From assembly GCF_003351745.1 (NCBI RefSeq), contig NZ_CP031222.1:1656207-1720206 (forward strand): DNA of 64,000 nucleotides. Direction: 5' to 3'. How positions within the stretch are numbered: position 1 is the stretch's first letter; each line of letters starts with the position of its first letter. Below, in pieces: positions 36,875 to 46,189 of the stretch. The notes below the pieces were generated by a model that had not been told where the DNA came from, made no database searches, and saw only the letters and a list, made by a program, of their open reading frames with translations. The position numbers were made by a program, and so were the translations under genes. Origin of the DNA: Aquirhabdus parva (GTDB lineage: Bacteria; Pseudomonadota; Gammaproteobacteria; Pseudomonadales; Moraxellaceae).

Positions 36875-39800
36875 CTAGAAACGCCAGTTATAGAAGAAAT
36901 CGATTGCACGATCCAGAGAGGAACTCGCCTCCATATATAGCCGTTGCGTCATTTGATAGCGAAGTGTCAGCTTGTTGATCGGTGTAAATACGCCAACCCC
37001 ATAACGCAGATAGAGATCAGGTGAAATATAGCCAGTGACATTGACTGTAGTTCCATCGCCACTTCCCTCTGCATCAAAAGTCAGATTACTTAAACCAAAA
37101 GCACTACCCAGTTTATTGGTAAAACCACGAGAGCCACTTAGCCCCGCACTAATACCTGCTGCGGCTATGGCATTGTTTACATCTGAACGGAAACCCGCGG
37201 TGTTGTTAATCGTTGAGCTCGTCGAGTTGATATGTCCCGATAAAATCGCACTGTAGGTTTCTTGATCGGTTAACCCAGCATCATTAAATGTGGTGATCTT
37301 AGGATTACTTGCACGACCTGTGATTCGGAGCCCTACAGTATGGCTATCAATAATCTTAAATGCCTCGATATCCAATTGTGGCTGCAGCATAGGTCCACTG
37401 AAAATGACATTGCTCTTACTCAACGTCAGCGCTTGACCATAAGCTTCAACCCGTGCGTTACGCTGCAATGCAATTTGTCCTACGGCAGTCATACCACCTT
37501 GTCCGCGCTGGCGTATATGCAATTGACCAAGGAGTTTCGCATTAGAACCAAAGCCCCTAAAATAAACAGCATCGCCCAAAGCCGCATCGATATCCGCATT
37601 GATTGTCCATGCTTTTACATTTTGAAGTACGGTATCGACATTTTGATCCAAGCGCACGACACGGACGTCTGCAGATTTTGAGATTGCATTGCTTCCTGTG
37701 CTTGCGCCAGGAGTGATAGAGCCTCGAGGGACATCAATACGACCATTAATTGTTACTTGCTTGTCTATAGGTAAGACCTGAACATCTATTGAAGGACTAA
37801 CCCATACAGCGACCATCGGCGGTTGACGTATTTCTAATTCTTTTGCGACTAATTTTAAGTTAATTTCAGGCTTATCAACCCATGTTGCTAATCCAGTCAA
37901 AGTTCCCTTTCCGTCTCCACTCATAAATTGCCCATTGATACTGGCTTGAGTCCCGCGGATACTGGATGAAAAATTGATGTCATGCAGATTCAACGGTAGA
38001 TTTGTCGCAACAATGCGACCATTATTAAGCTTAAATTCACCATAGAATGCAGGATTTGTAAGTGGACCACTCATCCCGCCTGCAAGTGATGCAACACCTG
38101 AAAGATCGCGAATACCGGGTAAAAACGGTTTCAAGACTTGCAGTTGTACATCATCTAAAACCAACGCACCATTAATGGTTTTTGTTTCAGGTTTTGGATC
38201 AATCAGTGCATCAACATACCCTGTACCGATACTGGGAGTTTTAGCATCAAAACGGAGTTTTATACCATCACTTTCAGTTGCCAGTAGTAGACTTAAGCGT
38301 TGATATGGCATGGTACTTGGTGGGTCTTGTGGATCATCCGCAGCCAAACCAATAAAACCATTGTCTGTTGAGATTTGGGCGTTGATTTGCGGCGATGTGT
38401 TGGCTTGCCAACTGGCCGTTGCATGACCTTGTAATTTTCCAGTCCAGACCATGCCACTTGGCATCACGTCATTGAAACCGGCTAGATCTAATGCATCAAG
38501 TGCAATTGCGACATGACCAGCTTGCGCACTGGCAATCAAAGGTTCCGTAATGCATAATTTACCTGCACCAGACCAGCAATGTGCGGCTAATGTGACTGCT
38601 TGTGTTTGATGTAAATATTGTAGTGCCGCAGCTTGCTCTTGTTTTAAGGTGAGCTGCTTCGTACTTAAGGCGCCTTGGCGTATCTGACCAATCCAATCCA
38701 TTTGCTCGTTCAAGCCACCAGCTAATTGCACCGAAAATTGTGTTTTCGGTGTTTTAATTGCCATATCTAAAGCATGAGATTTTTGTGTGCCTGTAAGCTT
38801 GGCATTAACATTGTTTATAACTTGCTTCCCTCGACGCAAGTCATTCACGTTGAGTGTCAATTGACTCGGTTGGAGCCCTAGTTGAGGAATATCACCAATA
38901 AGAGTGGCATTTTTGATGGTCAGCTCAGGCATTTTTAATTGTTCTACCGACAAATTAATATGCGCATCAGGTGACTGGCTTTGGCCAGAGAGAGAAACTG
39001 TTCCATAGACTCGACCATTTAAATTTGGGCTAATCTGCCCTAAATTCCGGGCATCAATATTCATCAAGAAATTACCAACAGGAGCACCTGTACCACTCGC
39101 ACTGGCACCACCATTTGCAGTAACACGGTTACCAGCCCAATCAACCATAAAGTTGTTGGCAATTAAACGTTCTGGTAGCGGCGATACTGCTTTGGGATTG
39201 AAAATGGCACTCAAAGAGCCCTTTGCCAGTAAAGGTTGTTTTTTCAATGATCCTGCTAAATCTAATTGTGAAATTTGAACATTGCGTACCAAAGCATCCC
39301 ATTGTCCTGTTGTGTTAAAGGCACCGCTGAGTGCGCTTGGATAAGTTGGGACAAAGAAACCTAAATTAAAATTATTGAGTCGACCTGTCGCTTGCCATTG
39401 AAGACCAGCTTTGGTCATAATTTGACCTGTTGCACTGATCTGACCTGCTGCGCCGTTATGTTCAAAACGCTCGATTCGGGTGAGGTCTGGTGTACCTGAA
39501 ACCTGAATATTCAGATTCCCGGTGGGCGCTTCACTACCTTTTAAATCACCATCAAATTTTGCGGAGTATGATTTCAAACCGCTTGTATTCTTAGCGGTAT
39601 TCATCAGCAAAATTGCTTGTCCCTTTCCTGTAAGAGAAATATTTCGTGATGGAGTACTAGCTCCTTTTTGTACGGATTCTGATTGAAGGATTCCCGTTAG
39701 TTCAGGCTGTACAGAAATGGTTTGTTGTGCTTGCGTACTGATTCCCGAAGCTGTAATTGCACCCTGTAAGCGTTGTATTGGTGAAGAGACAATAGAAGTA

Positions 39801-41476
39801 AGGTCTAAACCTTTGGTTGCAACTGAAGCAGCCCAAGTCATCGGTTTGGCGGCTTTCTTCTTCTCTGCTTTGGTAGCAAAACTAATATTTGCTGCAGCAC
39901 CTAAAGACCCAGCATCTCCTTTGAACGTCAAAATCGGAATCTTCACACCCGTTGGCTGACTGATAATGGTGGCTGCATAATGCCCAGATGGCACATGCTG
40001 GCTGGGAAGCATTTCAATCGTTGTATTAATGGTTGTAAGACCTTGGTGCATTCCGATTTTTGCAGTACCGCTTCCAGTATTAATCTGTCCAGCCCCAGCT
40101 AATGTACGACTCAGGTTTTGCCATCGTGCATCTACGGCAAGTGGAAGGCTATTATTTCCCATGCTTCCTGCACGCCCCACGCCCACAATCCATTGTTCAC
40201 CTACAGAACTAATTAATCTGACCCCCAATTGGGTATGGTGTTTCCCCATCAATGCGGTATGACGAAATGGTCCAGTTAATGTTTCAGGTAGGTACGTAGA
40301 ATAAGGTTTTATATTTTCTGGTAGTAAATTGGCGACTTTGACACCTGTAAATTGCCCTTGGATAAACCAACGTAAATCACCCTGCCAATCCAAACGCCCA
40401 AAACCAGTTGCTGTCCCTTGTGCAATTTTTGCATTTAAAGATTGGATATCCAGACCCTTGTAGTCCGTAAACAACTTAACATCGTATTGTCCAGCAGGAA
40501 CGCTGCTACCCATGAAGTCAGTGACGATATGAATATCTATACCATGAGGGAGGCTTGAAATTTCAGCTTGCCCCGTTTTTGAGTAGAAATTTTGGTCCGT
40601 GACAATGGGCCAATGGAAATCATTCCAATTTAACTTACCTTTCAACGATAAAATATGATCCATGGGACGTACAATAAGATTGCCACCCATCACATCCTTT
40701 GTTTGTGCAACAAGACCTGCATGTATTTCTTCTAAATCACCAGTAACATTGACTTGGAATGGTGGAAAGCCTTCTTTATGCAACAAAGGGATTGCTAAGC
40801 GACCAGTAAGTTTGATGGGATAATGACGATTAAACTCCATGTCACCAGTAACTTGATCTGCTTCAAATTCTGCGCTCTTAATACTGGAATCTTTTAAAGT
40901 AAGTAAATCCTCTTTCCAGCGCGCTTCTCTCAAATGGACTTGAGTAAAAACAATGTCAACTCTAGGTTCAAGTTGATGGGAAACGGGATCAAGAACCACT
41001 TGACTAATAGTTAGACCATTAATAATGCCTTCATTCACACGAAGTACGACCGGCAGTTTAATCGGGGTATAGGTAAAAGGCTTGCCGTTGGAGAGGGTTT
41101 TTGAATGGATAACCAAATCATCTATAACGGCATGACTTAAATGCACTTCTCCTGCAAGTACTGAACGCCAGCCAATTCGAGCAACTATCTTCTTTGCAGT
41201 AATATCGGTCTTTTCTAAATTGACTCGAAATTGATCTAATGTCACGCCATTTTGCAAGTTACCGCCTACATAATGATAGGTAACTAGATGCTGAAGCGTG
41301 CCAGCCTTGTCGAGTAGAAATTTTGTCCCAGAATCCGATCCTGCAAGAGCAAAGAGACCAATAACTAAAAGGGCAAGCAGACCAAAAATTAGACTAAAGA
41401 CACCAACTAATACACGTCGCAATGTCTTTTTTTTAGGTAATGTTGGTTGAGTTGTTGATTGTTCAGGAGCAGTCAT
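36875..41476 (-). CDS. tamB: Translocation and assembly module protein TamB
   Basis: TamB is the very long beta-helical groove protein that spans the periplasm from the inner membrane to TamA and is implicated in lipid transport to the outer membrane. The 1533-residue product has an N-terminal membrane anchor (about residues 18-44). A long series of beta-strand repeats of AsmA/TamB type follows, with a DUF490 C-terminal domain from roughly residue 1180 ending in an aromatic-rich strand (DRAIDFFYNWRF). E. coli TamB is about 1260 residues, so this one is longer in the middle. Its ATG overlaps the tamA stop by one base (TAATG), so translation is coupled. Confidence 0.94.
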   Translation of the reverse strand: MTAPEQSTTQPTLPKKKTLRRVLVGVFSLIFGLLALLVIGLFALAGSDSGTKFLLDKAGTLQHLVTYHYVGGNLQNGVTLDQFRVNLEKTDITAKKIVARIGWRSVLAGEVHLSHAVIDDLVIHSKTLSNGKPFTYTPIKLPVVLRVNEGIINGLTISQVVLDPVSHQLEPRVDIVFTQVHLREARWKEDLLTLKDSSIKSAEFEADQVTGDMEFNRHYPIKLTGRLAIPLLHKEGFPPFQVNVTGDLEEIHAGLVAQTKDVMGGNLIVRPMDHILSLKGKLNWNDFHWPIVTDQNFYSKTGQAEISSLPHGIDIHIVTDFMGSSVPAGQYDVKLFTDYKGLDIQSLNAKIAQGTATGFGRLDWQGDLRWFIQGQFTGVKVANLLPENIKPYSTYLPETLTGPFRHTALMGKHHTQLGVRLISSVGEQWIVGVGRAGSMGNNSLPLAVDARWQNLSRTLAGAGQINTGSGTAKIGMHQGLTTINTTIEMLPSQHVPSGHYAATIISQPTGVKIPILTFKGDAGSLGAAANISFATKAEKKKAAKPMTWAASVATKGLDLTSIVSSPIQRLQGAITASGISTQAQQTISVQPELTGILQSESVQKGASTPSRNISLTGKGQAILLMNTAKNTSGLKSYSAKFDGDLKGSEAPTGNLNIQVSGTPDLTRIERFEHNGAAGQISATGQIMTKAGLQWQATGRLNNFNLGFFVPTYPSALSGAFNTTGQWDALVRNVQISQLDLAGSLKKQPLLAKGSLSAIFNPKAVSPLPERLIANNFMVDWAGNRVTANGGASASGTGAPVGNFLMNIDARNLGQISPNLNGRVYGTVSLSGQSQSPDAHINLSVEQLKMPELTIKNATLIGDIPQLGLQPSQLTLNVNDLRRGKQVINNVNAKLTGTQKSHALDMAIKTPKTQFSVQLAGGLNEQMDWIGQIRQGALSTKQLTLKQEQAAALQYLHQTQAVTLAAHCWSGAGKLCITEPLIASAQAGHVAIALDALDLAGFNDVMPSGMVWTGKLQGHATASWQANTSPQINAQISTDNGFIGLAADDPQDPPSTMPYQRLSLLLATESDGIKLRFDAKTPSIGTGYVDALIDPKPETKTINGALVLDDVQLQVLKPFLPGIRDLSGVASLAGGMSGPLTNPAFYGEFKLNNGRIVATNLPLNLHDINFSSSIRGTQASINGQFMSGDGKGTLTGLATWVDKPEINLKLVAKELEIRQPPMVAVWVSPSIDVQVLPIDKQVTINGRIDVPRGSITPGASTGSNAISKSADVRVVRLDQNVDTVLQNVKAWTINADIDAALGDAVYFRGFGSNAKLLGQLHIRQRGQGGMTAVGQIALQRNARVEAYGQALTLSKSNVIFSGPMLQPQLDIEAFKIIDSHTVGLRITGRASNPKITTFNDAGLTDQETYSAILSGHINSTSSTINNTAGFRSDVNNAIAAAGISAGLSGSRGFTNKLGSAFGLSNLTFDAEGSGDGTTVNVTGYISPDLYLRYGVGVFTPINKLTLRYQMTQRLYMEASSSLDRAIDFFYNWRF

Positions 41477-43884
41477 TAAAGTGGCGCTCCTATGTAGAAT
41501 ACCAAACGAACAGGTACACTTCTTTCAGAAACACCAGCAGCGATATCCACTCGAACCGGCCCTACCGGAGAAGCCCAACGTACACCAAAACCAGCACCAA
41601 CCTTAACAGGATCCGTAAATCGTTTATCGAAAGCATTACCCGCATCAACAAATACCGCCCCGCGCCATTTGGGTTTAAATAAATAATTATATTCAAAGGA
41701 TCCTACGGCAAGGTTCTGACCACCAATATTATAGCCATTGCGCTGAGTCGATAAACTCTTATAGTCAAACCCCCGAATACTCTGATCTCCACCGGCAAAA
41801 AAGCGCAGATTATAAGGAACATCATCAAAATTAGTGGTGATAATGGATCCTAGATCCGCACTGGCAACAATCTGATGCTTAACTGCAAAGGTCTGTAATC
41901 CGCGAAATCCAGCACGTAAAATCACCATATTGGCATCAGAAAACGCGGTTTTAGCACCAGTGTCGATTTGATAAAATTGACGAAAACCTGAAGTCGGATT
42001 AATTCCTCCTTTAGAGGTGACTTTATTGAGTCCAAATCCAAAGAGCAGCGCTTGTTGATTGGTACTAATCCCTGCAACGTTAAATGGCGGAGGTAATGTT
42101 GAGGGGTCAACATTATCAAGAGCATTGTTTTCAAGCTGATCTAAACGATAACGTATCGAGTATGTGCGTTGCCAATCCCCAGCAGGTTTAACAGCACGTT
42201 GTGCCCCCACCGTTATAGTTTTAGTATTAACATCCAATCCACTGGTTTCATTTAATTTTTCATCTTCAAACCCACCGAACACACTAAACACGTCTTCAAG
42301 TGGGCTTCCCAATGGGATGTTATATTTCACATCCAAGGCTTTACGAATTTTTGATGCTTCAGCATTGGCATCGAAACTATGTCCTGAGTCATTTATCAAT
42401 GCACGGCGGTATTGAGTCCGAATTCGAGGTCCAGTATCGGTTCCAAAGCCCAGTCCGACCTCAGCGCTGTTAGGATGATCCGCATTCAGTAAAACAATGA
42501 CGGGAATGCTATATTTCGCATTGTTAGTAGCTGGTGAGTGATCATCTTTGATGTCAACAGCTTTGACAGTAGCGAGGCCAGTATTTTGATCATTTAAGAT
42601 TGAGGAATCGATAGCCCCTTGTAAGGCTGTCTTGGCCTGAGCTGCCGGCGTAGCATCTTTACTAGCTGTCGGAGATTCAGTTTCATTAGTCTTTGGTGGA
42701 GAGGCACCATCTTTCGCAGCCGAGTTGCTGTCTGTCGGCGGCTTAATCTCAGCTGTACTTGATACTGTTGCAACTGCTGGGGTACTTGTTGCCTCGTCAA
42801 CTAACGCATCTGGCGTTGGCGCATCAACTTGAACATTATTAAAATAACGCGTATCTAATAAATTGCGAGATAATTTTGCAAGTGCGTTTGCACTATAAGG
42901 GTCACCGGGTTTGAACGGTTGTAATGTAGCAAGTACCTCAGGCTTAATGGGTAGTTTAGTGCTGCCATTGGTATTTTTATAAATCACATCACCAAACTTA
43001 TACCGTACTCCGCTCTCATATGCCAAAACAATATCTGCTGTTTTGGTTGGAAGCGTCACTTGTACATCATGGGCAAGAAAATGCCCTAAAAAATACCCTC
43101 GATCTGTTGCCATATTAATAATTCTATTTTTTGTTTTTTCATATTCACCATGGTTGAAAATATCACCAACTTGTAAATCTGGCGAGCTTTGCAGACGTAT
43201 AAAGGGTTTATCTTTTGCAGCTTCACCAGTAATTTCGATTTTTTGACTTGCAACTTTCACTGGATCACCAGGTACGACATCAATAATTAAGGTATCCGTG
43301 CCATTTTTGCTGAATCTGAAATTGGCATCGTAATAGCCCACTGCCTGTGCAGCATCTGTTGCTAGGCTTCTAAAACGAGGAAGACCAAACTGGAAATCTT
43401 CGAAATCAGAAATCGTTACCTGTTTTAAAGTTTCGATTAAATTTGTCTCAAGTTCTTCAGGGGCGCCATTGACCTTAACTGAAATGGTAGGCTCAGCGGG
43501 CATTGCTACGTATTCTTCCGTTGTATCCGGTTTCCGCCAAAAAAATATGGTATTTCGCACGCGTTTGAAGAAGCCGGGCTTGGCTTTTGGTGTAGCGACA
43601 GGAGTATCTGTATTGGCTGTTGACGGCGTGGGTTGACGAGCTACTGCTGATGAGGCTCCTGCTTCAGTTGAAGTCACAGCCGATACTTTGGTTGTAGTGG
43701 TTTCATCGCTAGCAGTGGATGAGTTGTTGGATGCATCCGCGTTTACTTGAGTGTTCGTATCATTAGTATTTTGAGTCGAATCAATAGGTGGTGATTGTAC
43801 CGGCTCGGCGGCTTGAATCGCTGTTGATGTCAAACTAGCACCAACGACCATCCACACAAATGATGAAAAACGCGAAATTGGCAT
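41476..43884 (-). CDS. tamA: Translocation and assembly module outer-membrane protein TamA
   Basis: TamA is an Omp85-family outer-membrane barrel working with TamB. After a signal peptide (cleavage near IQAAEP) come about 90 Thr/Ser/Ala-rich residues. POTRA domains start near residue 135, and the 16-strand barrel begins around NADHPNSAEVGLGFGTDTGPR. The barrel has the Omp85 lid motif RFFAGGDQSIRGFDYKSL and a terminal strand ending VRLVFYIGAPL. At 802 residues it is much longer than E. coli TamA (about 577). The excess is the N-terminal linker plus a low-complexity stretch of about 95 residues (357-452) inside the last POTRA domain. tamB follows directly. Confidence 0.93.
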   Translation of the reverse strand: MPISRFSSFVWMVVGASLTSTAIQAAEPVQSPPIDSTQNTNDTNTQVNADASNNSSTASDETTTTKVSAVTSTEAGASSAVARQPTPSTANTDTPVATPKAKPGFFKRVRNTIFFWRKPDTTEEYVAMPAEPTISVKVNGAPEELETNLIETLKQVTISDFEDFQFGLPRFRSLATDAAQAVGYYDANFRFSKNGTDTLIIDVVPGDPVKVASQKIEITGEAAKDKPFIRLQSSPDLQVGDIFNHGEYEKTKNRIINMATDRGYFLGHFLAHDVQVTLPTKTADIVLAYESGVRYKFGDVIYKNTNGSTKLPIKPEVLATLQPFKPGDPYSANALAKLSRNLLDTRYFNNVQVDAPTPDALVDEATSTPAVATVSSTAEIKPPTDSNSAAKDGASPPKTNETESPTASKDATPAAQAKTALQGAIDSSILNDQNTGLATVKAVDIKDDHSPATNNAKYSIPVIVLLNADHPNSAEVGLGFGTDTGPRIRTQYRRALINDSGHSFDANAEASKIRKALDVKYNIPLGSPLEDVFSVFGGFEDEKLNETSGLDVNTKTITVGAQRAVKPAGDWQRTYSIRYRLDQLENNALDNVDPSTLPPPFNVAGISTNQQALLFGFGLNKVTSKGGINPTSGFRQFYQIDTGAKTAFSDANMVILRAGFRGLQTFAVKHQIVASADLGSIITTNFDDVPYNLRFFAGGDQSIRGFDYKSLSTQRNGYNIGGQNLAVGSFEYNYLFKPKWRGAVFVDAGNAFDKRFTDPVKVGAGFGVRWASPVGPVRVDIAAGVSERSVPVRLVFYIGAPL

Positions 43885-44016
43885 GCAAAAGAACCTGTTT
43901 GACTACCGAATAGGATGAGTGGTGACCAGATGAATAATAACGTGTTGTCCTAAAGCTTGCTAGTGAACTCAGAGATCGTTATGGTAGCAGTCGCCTGTAT
44001 TCTAGCTGAGCGGTTC
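43885..44016. promoter_or_regulatory. Divergent tamA / MFS intergenic region
   Basis: This is 132 bp with divergent starts on both sides. I see no clear promoter pair or operator. In-frame TTG 43957, GTG 43963 and ATG 43981 could extend the MFS protein but have no Shine-Dalgarno support. Confidence 0.3.
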
Positions 44017-45330
44017 ATGCCTAACCAATTTTCACTTCTAAAAACACGACGTTTTTTACCAATTTTTATCACCCAATTTTTGGGTGCATTAAATGACAAT
44101 ACATTTAAGCAAGCTTTAGTGATCTTGTTCACATTTCATGCTGCTGAAATCATGCATATTCAGCCGACTATTTTAAATAACCTTGCTGCAGGCTTATTTA
44201 TTTTGCCGTATTTCTTATTTTCCTCTACGGCTGGGCAAATCGCAGATAAGTTTGAGAAATCGAAGCTTACTCAATATATCAAAATCTTTGAAATTTGCAT
44301 TATGTTGTTGGCAACAATAGGTTTTTTTACACATAATTTTTGGCTGCTGATGTTTGCTTTATTCCTCATGGGAACGCATTCGACTTTTTTTGGCCCTATA
44401 AAATACAGCATATTACCCCAGCTTCTTGCGAAGAAAGAGCTGGTGGGTGGCAATGGCATGTTTGAAACAGGAACCTCTCTTGCAATCCTCGCTGGCATGA
44501 TTTTGGGTGGTGCAATTATGGCCAATGCGGGTGGAAATTTTGCGTGGATCAGTGGAACTTTATTGGCAATTGCAGTGATTGGATATTTGTTTTCTCATGA
44601 AATTCCTGCGCAATCTGTTGGACATGCTCAATTAAAAATAAATTGGAATGTTTTTGTAACTACTAAAGAAACATTAGTTTATGCCAGTAAATTAGGTGAT
44701 GTTTTTTACACAATCATTGGAATCTCTTGGTTTTGGTATTACGGCGCTACCTTTTTGACTCAAATTCCAGAATTTACCCGTGTTGTGCTACATGGATCGG
44801 AAAGTGTGGTCACCTTTTTATTGACTATTTTCTCCATCGGAATTGCATTGGGTTCTTTGCTGTGTGAGCGTTTTACAGGGCATACCGCTAGCTTAAAATT
44901 AGTGCCTGTGGGTGCCGTAGGTCTTGCGGTATTCTCAGCAATACTTTATCTCTCCACCCAAAATCTCGTCCATGTAACCCATCATCAAAATATTGTAGAA
45001 GTGGTCCACCAATCCCAATATTGGCCCGCATTATTTTCATTGTTCGGTATTGGAGTCTTTGGCGGTTTTTATATTGTGCCGTTGTATGCGCATTTGCAGT
45101 CTGACGCACCAGAATGTTTTAGAGCACGCGTGATTGCAGCAAATAGCATTATGAATGCACTATTTATGGTGATTTCAAGTCTAGTGTCTGTCGCGATCTT
45201 GTCAGGGTTACATCGTACAATTCCAGAATTGTTTTTAATCACAGCCATATTGAGTACCTTAGTTTCATTGATTGTTATCCGTCATTTACGAAATAATGGT
45301 CAAGAAGACTCAACAAAAAACTTGGAGTAA
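44017..45330 (+). CDS. MFS transporter, LplT-like (lysophospholipid transporter type)
   Basis: This is a 12-helix major facilitator protein of 437 residues with the opening [25 protein letters not shown]. That block is characteristic of LplT and of the MFS half of Aas-type acyltransferase fusions. [20 protein letters not shown] and [15 protein letters not shown] are also diagnostic for this branch. In E. coli LplT flips lysophosphatidylethanolamine inward for the acyltransferase Aas. No acyltransferase gene is adjacent here. Start ATG 44017 has GAGCGG a few bases upstream and gives the usual family N terminus. coq7 follows by 5 bases, but a functional link is not obvious. Confidence 0.85.
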   Translation: MPNQFSLLKTRRFLPIFITQFLGALNDNTFKQALVILFTFHAAEIMHIQPTILNNLAAGLFILPYFLFSSTAGQIADKFEKSKLTQYIKIFEICIMLLATIGFFTHNFWLLMFALFLMGTHSTFFGPIKYSILPQLLAKKELVGGNGMFETGTSLAILAGMILGGAIMANAGGNFAWISGTLLAIAVIGYLFSHEIPAQSVGHAQLKINWNVFVTTKETLVYASKLGDVFYTIIGISWFWYYGATFLTQIPEFTRVVLHGSESVVTFLLTIFSIGIALGSLLCERFTGHTASLKLVPVGAVGLAVFSAILYLSTQNLVHVTHHQNIVEVVHQSQYWPALFSLFGIGVFGGFYIVPLYAHLQSDAPECFRARVIAANSIMNALFMVISSLVSVAILSGLHRTIPELFLITAILSTLVSLIVIRHLRNNGQEDSTKNLE

Positions 45331-45335
45331 TTGCA

Positions 45336-45971
45336 ATGCGCCGCCAGACTTTAGCCGATCGGATTATCAGCTCCTTTGATCAAGCTTTACGGAGTGTGGT
45401 GCCTCATAGCACACAAGCGGATCGTCCTCTTCCACATCCTGAAGCAACCAGTGCACTGAATGTCAGTGATGCACGCCATGTCGCTGGATTGATGCGTGTA
45501 AATCATAGTGGTGAGGTCGCGGCTCAAGCGCTTTACCATGGACAAGCATTGACAGCCAAACTTCCCCATGTTCGCGAAGCAATGAAACAGGCCGCTCGTG
45601 AAGAGCAAGATCACCTCGTTTGGTGTGAGACGCGCTTAAAGGAACTTGATAGCCATACGAGTCTACTCAACCCACTCTGGTACGCCATGTCCTTTGGAAT
45701 TGGAGCTATTGCAGGCTTAGCTGGGGATCAATACAGCTTGGGCTTTGTAGCTGAGACAGAGCGTCAGGTTGGATCACATCTTGATGAACATTTGCAAGCT
45801 TTACCTGAAAATGATGAGCGTAGCCGTGCAATCCTAGAGCAAATGCATGAAGATGAACTTCATCACCGTGCACAAGCTTTGGAGGCGGGTGGTAAAGAGC
45901 CTCCTGAATCTGTGAAGAAAGTCATGGGAGTCGTATCTAAAGTGATGACAAAAAGCAGTTATTTTGTTTAA
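45336..45971 (+). CDS. coq7: Demethoxyubiquinone hydroxylase, Coq7 type
   Basis: Coq7 carries out the C6 hydroxylation of demethoxyubiquinone in ubiquinone synthesis. It uses a di-iron centre in a ferritin-like four-helix fold rather than the flavin of UbiF. The two E-x-x-H-type iron motifs are visible: [15 protein letters not shown] with [10 protein letters not shown] in the first half, and [17 protein letters not shown] with [11 protein letters not shown] in the second. The 211-residue length fits. Bacteria with coq7 generally lack ubiF, as in Acinetobacter and Pseudomonas. GGAG precedes the ATG. It is followed by a 218-bp gap with a hairpin at 46065-46092. Confidence 0.94.
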   Translation: MRRQTLADRIISSFDQALRSVVPHSTQADRPLPHPEATSALNVSDARHVAGLMRVNHSGEVAAQALYHGQALTAKLPHVREAMKQAAREEQDHLVWCETRLKELDSHTSLLNPLWYAMSFGIGAIAGLAGDQYSLGFVAETERQVGSHLDEHLQALPENDERSRAILEQMHEDELHHRAQALEAGGKEPPESVKKVMGVVSKVMTKSSYFV

Positions 45972-46064
45972 AAAACCGCTGTGAACGATCGACTTTAACT
46001 TTTATTTAGCTTTCTCGCAGAGCAAAAGACGATTCTAAGGATTAAAAATCAGTTTTTACTTAAA

Positions 46065-46092
46065 GATATTGAACTATTTTTAGCTCAATATC
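46065..46092. repeat. Hairpin after coq7
   Basis: GATATTGA (46065-46072) pairs with TCAATATC, and the stem continues after one mismatch with CTA/TAG around a TTTT loop. It may end the MFS-coq7 transcript; no T-run follows. Confidence 0.5.
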
Positions 46093-46155
46093 CAATGACC
46101 TTTAGGATCAATTCCGAGTAAAAAAATATTTGTACTTCAATGTTCGACGCGCGAT

Positions 46156-46188
46156 ACTCAAACCTTAACACTCTCTTAAGATTTGAGT
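46156..46188 (+). promoter_or_regulatory. Hairpin abutting the mscS-family start codon
   Basis: ACTCAAA (46156-46162) pairs with TTTGAGT (46182-46188), and inside it CTTAA pairs with TTAAG across a single C/A mismatch; the loop is about 7 bases. The 3' arm ends one base before ATG 46190 and covers the whole place where a Shine-Dalgarno sequence should be. It could control translation of the channel, or be a DNA operator. Confidence 0.55.
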
Positions 46189-46189
46189 T

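Noticed and set aside
43957-44016. Longer start for the LplT-like transporter (TTG 43957, ATG 43981)
   Set aside because: No Shine-Dalgarno sequence is seen, and the added residues are unlike the family; ATG 44017 gives the usual beginning.
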